A DNA stretch of 53,621 nt, from NCBI GenBank assembly GCA_910592205.1, contig CAJVPJ010000054.1:1-53621 (forward strand), read 5' to 3'. The DNA comes from Paraglomus occultum. Lineage: Eukaryota; Glomeromycota; Glomeromycetes; Paraglomerales; Paraglomeraceae. Below, piece by piece: positions 47,720 through 53,621 of this stretch. The position numbers and the translations under genes were made by a program. The notes beneath the pieces are model-generated. The model was not told the origin of the DNA. It ran no database searches and saw nothing but the letters and a program-made list of their open reading frames with translations. Positions within the stretch are counted from its first letter, which is position 1; each line of letters starts with the position of its first letter.

Positions 47720-49006
47720 TTAGGTGGTCGTTTCGCTACACTCTCTCAGAATCCATTCTTCTACACCTTTCAAGGCTTCCTGAAATTCAGAAACGTCCTG
47801 CTCTATTAAATTCTCCTTCGTGAAGATGTTTTCATATCTACGTTCATCTTCACCGTCTTCAGGATGTTTCATATTTTCTTCTCCCTTCTTTTGCATTTTT
47901 GCTCCTTCCAAGTTTTTCAAATCTTCCGTCATCTCTGGTTTGCCGTCATATGGTGTTAATTTTTCCAGCATTTCAATCATCTCCTCTAACTCTCGCTTTT
48001 CCCTTCCGTATCTACTACGTATGACATCAACGTTTGGCCATAGCGAAGATGTCAAGATAGTAAATGATTTGCGGAATGAGTGAAGTGCTAGAGTGGATAT
48101 GGTGGTGGATGGTAGGTCGCCGGAGAATGTCTGGTATCGCCGTGGACAAGACAGAGCAACAAGGCAGTGCCCAATACTCTTCCATGCGCTGAAATCGTTT
48201 TTTCGAAGATCGAGATAGGATACGTTATTCTTTATCGCGGCTATCGATGGAGTAGTTAAGGATAAGTAAGCTATGATGAATCTCAGTACGGTTAATTCCC
48301 GTTACGGAATAGATTATATATATAAATACAGACTAAAAATAATGTTACCTACGTATCGTTTAGCTTTGAAATAAACCATTGCCTTAAGTTGAAAGTGGCC
48401 AGGTTCTTCGCTGTCCTAAAGTATATAAAGGATAAAAAAGTAAATGTCAACGCACTAACATTTCTACTCTTCTCGCTGATACGATCTCACCTCCACAAAA
48501 TATATATGCTTCGTTCACTTTACTCAGTCGGATACTCACGATTTCGTTAACAAATTCAACTGCTTGCTCATAGTCACCTAATCTAACAGCACTTCTTGCT
48601 GCTGTCTCATACAAATCTCTCGTTCCATGTAAGTTTCTTACGTTTTCCGAGCTGTATTTCACAAAGTTTATAAACTCGAGCGATAATTCTAACGCTTTTG
48701 CATGGTTTCCATGAGCGTAATGATATTCAATTGAGTATTTCAGATGGTTTGCACCGTGTTTTGTTTGTAAAAGGACGGACGGAGGAATGGGATTCGGAGC
48801 ATGAAACCACTTTGTTGGAGGAATTTGTGTGAAAGAAATGGACCAGAAGGAAAGTTATAGTTATTCGTAATGCTCGTTCGACTTACTTCTGCATAATCAT
48901 GCTTTGGAATGTAATCTACAACCGTCTTCTGCGGTTGTGTTTTTCGTTGCTTAACCAGTGCCTGTACAAGCGGATCGTCCTCATCAAAATCGAAATTGAA
49001 CTCCAT
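47720..49006 (-). CDS. TPR-like protein of unknown function (possibly C8orf76-like)
   Basis: Four exons: 49006-48887, 48809-48540, 48415-48353, 48229-47720 (320 aa, in frame). It starts MEFNFDFDEDDPLVQALVKQ. Then follow helix pairs resembling tetratricopeptide repeats: HLKYSIEYHYAHGNHAKALE, LYETAARSAVRLGDYEQAVE, HFQLKAMVYFKAKRY, DFSAWKSIGHCLVAL. The C-terminal 100 residues are charged and helical, ending WILRECSETTT. The WF..NPIPP lead-in and the LGDYEQA and W.SIGHCL spacing recall the poorly characterised animal protein C8orf76, but this is a tentative match. The acceptor of exon 2 could lie slightly upstream. Confidence 0.75.
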
Positions 49007-49156
49007 TGTAGTCTTCTTCGATAATGTAAATCAAGAGAACGTTTCACGTCATCAGCTTGTGGTCCGGCGCGCTATATGCATACGCCTAATCACGTGTTAT
49101 TCCATTGACAAGCAAAATAATGCCGGTCAAAGAATGGACGTGTGCAAACCTTGTGG

Positions 49157-49330
49157 ACTCTGCCTATACCGAACTGGCCGGCTGGAGAATTTTAGTTCGT
49201 TATAACCAGAGTTCGTTATAACCAGAGCTTGCGTTATAATCGAATTTATTGATTAGGAAAAAACGGGTCTGGTGATTCTGGTTCGGTATATCCAAAGTTC
49301 GGTATATCCAGGTTCGGTATAGGCAGAGTT
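49157..49330. mobile_element. Pogo/Tigger-type MITE, about 174 bp
   Basis: The left end ACTCTGCCTATACCGAAC is matched by the reverse complement of the right end (AACTCTGCCTATACCGAACC). Next to each end the unit (G)TTCGTTATAACCAGA or GTTCGGTATATCCA is repeated two or three times, the same sub-terminal pattern seen in the element at 32186. No coding capacity. It sits only 150 bp from the start codon of the TPR-like gene. Confidence 0.8.
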
Positions 49331-50164
49331 AACTTGTATTATCACGAAGATGGACATCCTAAAGTTACCAAAGATCTTGAGAAAAGTCTTCAGAGAGCCG
49401 CAAATATAACTTTAGTTTCAACAAGACACTTGGTTGAAAACGTCTCGCGAAATTACTTACTAAACTAGATTCTCTTTGTCTGTTCCAGTAAAGAAACCAC
49501 TTAGAAAAGATCAAAGTCGTGTAGGTTAAAGAGCGGTTTAATGCGGCCTACAAGTTGATGTTCTTCAAAGACAATTCAAAGATGTCAATCCCGATGTTCG
49601 ATTTAAACGCAAATTAGGGGATTATCGAATAGTGCCATAAAAATCTATTTCTCAACGAATGTTAAAATTTTAAATAAATGTTCGAGTCGCGTAACCTAAT
49701 TTTAACGCTTTTCGTAAGATAAAAAAGTCGGCTCCAGGTCATTCGTATTTTACTATCTAACGTCTTGCAACTTTTTGTGTCTGTATTATTTGCAAGGTGC
49801 GCTAAATTCATCATTAATTTCACGACGAGTCATTACTCATTCTGCCAATATTGCAAATATAGAAGATGGTCGTGCTTTGAGACGGACTCGTAATATTTTG
49901 CTCCGTTCCGCAATATCACTATCTCTTGACTGAGTGAAGAGCGTCATTACCTTTTTATTCTGGCCTCCAAATTTCCAGCAAGGTAGACCTTCTGAACTTT
50001 TTATATTTTGAAAAAAAATATGCCATTAAATAAAAACTTACAGATTTTGAAATGGGAGAATAATTGGGTAACGGGATTGTGGTAAAACGTCTCGAGCATT
50101 CATAATCGCAAGTTACTCGTGCCATAAACGCATTTCGTGGTAAACAACAGGTAAGGTTTAATCT
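49331..50164. other. Intergenic; possible left flank of a Tc1 copy
   Basis: No gene seen. The part near 50100-50164 may belong to the Tc1 remnant that follows. Confidence 0.4.
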
Positions 50165-50740
50165 AGAAGCGGAGGCCGAGATCAATGTCTGACCGAAATG
50201 TCCGATACTTAGCTCAAGAAGTGCGAAAAAGTAGACAAACAGCTGCTGATAAACTTGTTCAATAAATGAACGAACACTTAACAATCTGTTATCTGTATGA
50301 AGCCGGTTTCCACGGTCGTGTTCGAGAGAGCAAGTCTTTTATTTCTGAGCAGAATCGGAAACACGCATTCAGTGATGCAAAGACTGAAAAAAAAATGTAT
50401 CAACGAAGGAAAACTGTCACATGGAGCGACGAATCCCGTTTTTCTTGTATCCAAATGATGCGGTCTGGCGTCAGCCAAAAAAAAACAGCATATGCTTGGT
50501 TCCCAACTTATAAACACGGAGATGGTGGCATAATGGTGTTTCGCCTGGCTCGCTGGTTTCAATAGAACGTAAAATTAACATTATTACCTTATTAAGTCAA
50601 CAGCTTTTATTTTTCAACAAGACAATGCCCCAATTAAATGGAACTTCTCCACAAAAAGCCTCAGTGAACAAATTCAAGCTGTAATAGTAATTGATAGCAA
50701 GGCCAACCCAACACTGTATTTGATAAAAGGCTTAGTTTTT
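50165..50740 (+). pseudogene. Decayed Tc1/mariner transposase
   Basis: Plus-strand fragments in order: RNVRYLAQEVRKSRQTAADK (about 50195-50255, HTH region), then after a stop LYEAGFHGRV (50296-50325), TVTWSDESRFS (about 50416-50448, first catalytic Asp), HGDGGIMVF (50516-50542), and FQQDNAPI (about 50611-50635, second Asp). The part that should hold the last acidic residue is scrambled. Stops and frameshifts make it inactive. A neighbouring copy of the same superfamily lies at 46570. Confidence 0.75.
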
Positions 50741-51679
50741 ACGCAGTGTGTTTACACCAACATTTTTGTTGAGAGCAACTATCTCTCAAGACATGATGTC
50801 TTTTAGTATTAGATCTAATGTCAGTATAAGGCAAATTACTTTCTTGATAAGTCGAACAGTCATGGCCAGCCGGTTGTATATGACTTATCGAGTATTCCGT
50901 TCCGATGAAGTTTTAACTTTATCACCGTACAGTTTTTTCCCTCAATATTATAAAGCTCTGTTCTTGACTGTGCACTTGGTCTCTCGGACAAAATATTCTT
51001 CCCTAGGAAGAGATATTAGTTCGGGCAACACTAAAAACGTGCGGGCAATTAGATAAGGGAATGCTCAATACACTCATAGATCTATCGCCTCGATAAAACC
51101 TTTGATTAGACCAAAGCTATCATTATTCCCGTGAAACAATGGTTGACTAAATTTAGGTTGAGCCATTTTTTACTTCGACATTCATTGGTTAATATGTTTT
51201 GTCGAAGTGAAATTAGTCTCAACTTTTCGTCCGCTTTTAGGGTCTATTGCCCATCTAACTGACCGTTTTTTTGGTTGTTAGCGTTTTTTTGTAATTTAGC
51301 GCTTTTTCTGTGTTTTCGATTTACGCGCGTTAGCTAAATAGACAAAAACCATTTTAAGCCGACCCGAGATCGGTAAAGAAAAATGCTCTCTTCACCAAAC
51401 TCAACACACTGAACATGCTCGCAGTATCGAAGGGTTATTTATCTACTAACGACAAAGACTACAAAAAGCATGATCAAATGCTTAATGTCATCTTACTAAT
51501 CCAAAAACCGATTAGACAAGTCAATACCTGATTAGACAATGTGAGGCGTTCAATAACACCCTAAACTCCTGTGGCGTTGCCGCAGTATTAGGTCACGCCA
51601 CAATTGTTCCTTGTGACATTTAGGTGTTTGTTTGGGGTCAACCGAAAGTTGTTTCTTCTTTCACTCTTAACTACTCACA
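50741..51679. other. Intergenic with a small foldback
   Basis: A perfect inverted pair ACTTCGACA (51172-51180) / TGTCGAAGT (51200-51208) has outer matches TTGAG/CTCAA, forming a stem of about 70 nt overall. No gene seen. The right end is the presumed SNF7 promoter. Confidence 0.4.
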
Positions 51680-52842
51680 ATGCAACTTTTCTACGCTAAA
51701 GCCAGACCAAAAGCTAATCCAAAAGATGCGGTTCTTCGTCTACGGGAGACCCTGTCGATGTTGGAGAAACGCGAAGCTTTCTTACAGAACAAAATCGACA
51801 GCGAATTAAAGACGGCCAAACTCAATGCAGGAACAAACAAAAGAGGTAAGTGTATCGACATTTACCCTACTGCCTTTCCCTCTATGCATACTTTTATCGT
51901 CTCCATCTTCCCTTGGCTATATTATCTTCTCGATCATCACGATCCTGTTTATTAGTTTGTGCAAAATAACCAGTTATTGTAATCGGACATGGTAATGTAT
52001 GATTTCACACAAGTTCTAACGGACTTTGAATTGCAGCTGCTTTGATGGCTTTGAAAAGGAAGAAACAATATATGAATCAGATTGAGAAGATATCCGGGTC
52101 TCGACTATTGATCGACACTCAGGTGATGGCTATTGAAAACGCTAATGTTAATTTAGAGACCATGAAAGCAATGCAGGTGGGGGCTGAGGCAATGAAGTCG
52201 ATATATGGATCAATGTAAGTAAGGACTAATGTTTGTTGTACACTATTTGAGTAGAAAAGGAATATATGTAATGTAAAGGCTTGGCCGCTTGTAAATTTGA
52301 TATACTTTATACGTTAACTAATGAATATTACCTTTACATCAACAGGGATATTAACACAGTCGATGATACAATGGAATCTATACGCGAACAAATGGATTTG
52401 GCAGAAGACATTTCGAATGCTATTTCGGTACCCTTAGGAGTGGACTTTTTAGACGATGTATGTCAAGCCTTCACATCACCTCTATTGCGAACGATATTAC
52501 AATAACAGATCACTAATACGCTCTAAATAATTTACAGGATGAATTGGCAGCTGAATTGGAGGAATTAGAACAGGAAGCACTCGACAACCAATTGCTTGGT
52601 GCAGAGGCTCCACCTGTTACAGTGCCGAATCTAGGAAGGACTGAACCAGGTATGTTACAGCCGACGGGTTATTTGAAACAAATCTGTTGCGTAATACTGT
52701 TTAACTGCATGTCGTCTATTGTTGGCTTGCTCATATTTAATGTATACCTATCGTTTGTTAATGCATAGTTGTGAGAAACCCAGCGCAAGATATCGACGAA
52801 GAGGCAGAACTAGCAGATTTACGAGCTGCTATGGCATTATGA
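51680..52842 (+). CDS. SNF7: ESCRT-III core subunit Snf7/Vps32/CHMP4
   Basis: Polymer-forming subunit that constricts membranes in multivesicular body formation and abscission. Five exons: 51680-51845, 52037-52214, 52346-52457, 52538-52649, 52769-52842 (213 aa). Landmarks: NPKDAVLRLRETLSMLEKRE, NKR|AALMALKRKKQYMNQIEKIS, IDTQVMAIENANVNLETMKA, DDTMESIREQMDLAEDISNA, DELAAELEELEQE, and a C-terminal DLRAAMAL helix of the kind read by Vps4/Bro1-type partners. The first half is basic and the second acidic, as in the family. The N-terminus MQLFYAKARPK aligns with the usual start, supporting the ATG at 51680. Confidence 0.95.
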
Positions 52843-53319
52843 GTAAAAAACCAACAACAATAACAATAACAACACCAACAACACAATAGACAGTGAAGTC
52901 TTACTAATTTTCAAACATTGGATATCTTGTTCTCTGTTATGATGGTGGAGATCAATAGCTATATAATATTTCGGCCAAAAAGCCTATTCATTTGTGGTAG
53001 TTGCGAGATGGCTTGTATTCATATTATCATAATATACATGTTCATGATCTGCGATAGCGACGTGGAATCACGTAAACACTTTAAATTATTTTGGGCTATC
53101 TCATTTCAATAAACCAATGTTGATTGATAATAGCAAAGAATTATATAATGCTATATTGCGTGTGGTATTAGTATTTAGATACTTTAGAAAATGCATTAAC
53201 ACACGTCTCCACTATCTGTGTTTTGAAAAGATATTTAACAACACTTTTGCGGTTTGTTAATTGATTGACTCTTTCATAGGACTATAACGCATATTATTAA
53301 TGTTGCGCACAATAATAAA
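52843..53319. other. Intergenic spacer
   Basis: SNF7 3' flank, including an (AAC)-rich run just after the stop (52852-52888), then AT-rich spacer. Confidence 0.5.
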
Positions 53320-53621
53320 ATGACCGAAACAAAAGCAAAAGCACCGATCACGAATGTCATTGCTTACTTAATGACAGAGTTTTCTTCATGCTGTGCTTCA
53401 TTGCTAATAGTTTTTTATACAGATAAATGCGTTGAATTACTCCGAGTAGTCTGGCGTATATTAATATATAGTAGTGTTACAGGGCGAGACCCGATTGAAA
53501 AGCTCGCTCAATATATTAAGGAAAATGAAGATAATCTTGAACCCGAAGAGATAAATACGCTAGCGTATAACTTAGCTAAAACAGCTCCTACTGTAATAGC
53601 TCAATCCTCACGTCTTAAATT
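53320..53621 (+). CDS. Partial unknown protein, running off the window
   Basis: From ATG at 53320 the frame stays open to the last base (100 codons). It has a hydrophobic part (CCASLLIVFY) and then a helical, charged part of natural composition (GRDPIEKLAQYIKENEDNLE, then PEEINTLAYNLAKTAP). No family recognised. The first third may include an unspliced intron. Confidence 0.45.
   Translation, partial: MTETKAKAPITNVIAYLMTEFSSCCASLLIVFYTDKCVELLRVVWRILIYSSVTGRDPIEKLAQYIKENEDNLEPEEINTLAYNLAKTAPTVIAQSSRLK

Noticed and set aside
50748-51056. 102-codon plus-strand open frame after the Tc1 remnant
   Set aside because: No motif recognised and no link in frame to the transposase fragments.

Overview
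This is an AT-rich eukaryotic nuclear window, almost certainly from a fungus. The genes have many short spliceosomal introns, mostly about 55-110 nt. Tryptophan synthase is a fused alpha-beta (TRP5-type) protein, as in fungi. An IQ/calmodulin-binding protein of fungal type is present. I infer an early-diverging fungus (Mucoromycota sensu lato). An arbuscular mycorrhizal fungus is my best guess, because of the low GC, the abundant Tc1/pogo-type DNA-transposon debris, and a decayed large-DNA-virus polymerase of the kind known to be integrated in such genomes. The lineage call is inference and is not proved by the window.

Layout. 0-11 kb is an accessory region. It holds short terminal-inverted-repeat elements, a membrane-anchored Mrr-like protein gene broken by a one-base frameshift, a decayed DDE-type transposon ORF, an unidentified decayed ORF, and a decayed B-family DNA polymerase that looks like that of a nucleocytoplasmic large DNA virus. 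From 11.4 kb onward the window is housekeeping: PRP16 splicing helicase (+), IQ-motif protein (-), mitochondrial bL35m (+), a RidA-family 2-aminomuconate deaminase-like enzyme (-), CPSF100/CFT2 (+), bifunctional TRP5 (-), ERCC8/CSA (+), RFC3 clamp-loader subunit (-), cytosolic ribosomal proteins eL28 (-) and eL13 (+), tRNA-Leu(CAG), a possible small secreted protein (+), prefoldin 5 (-), a TPR-like unknown protein (-), SNF7/CHMP4 ESCRT-III (+), and the start of an unknown protein running off the right edge. Tc1/mariner remnants and more MITEs lie between 46 and 51 kb.

Exon models for eleven multi-exon protein genes were worked out by hand. They keep frame across every junction and give lengths close to the known families: PRP16 982 aa, IQ protein 627, RidA-like 139, CPSF100 802, TRP5 714, CSA 389, RFC3 347, eL28 156, eL13 208, PFDN5 153, SNF7 213. 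A TPR-like protein of 320 aa was also modelled, but its family is uncertain.

Three splicing oddities stand out. Prefoldin 5 carries an AT-AC intron with a U12-type donor and branch site. PRP16 has a GC-AG intron with a poor donor. The RidA-like gene has a 10-nt microexon. The most striking non-host feature is the decayed viral-type polymerase at 7.8-10.2 kb, whose motif A core is deleted while motifs B and C remain readable.
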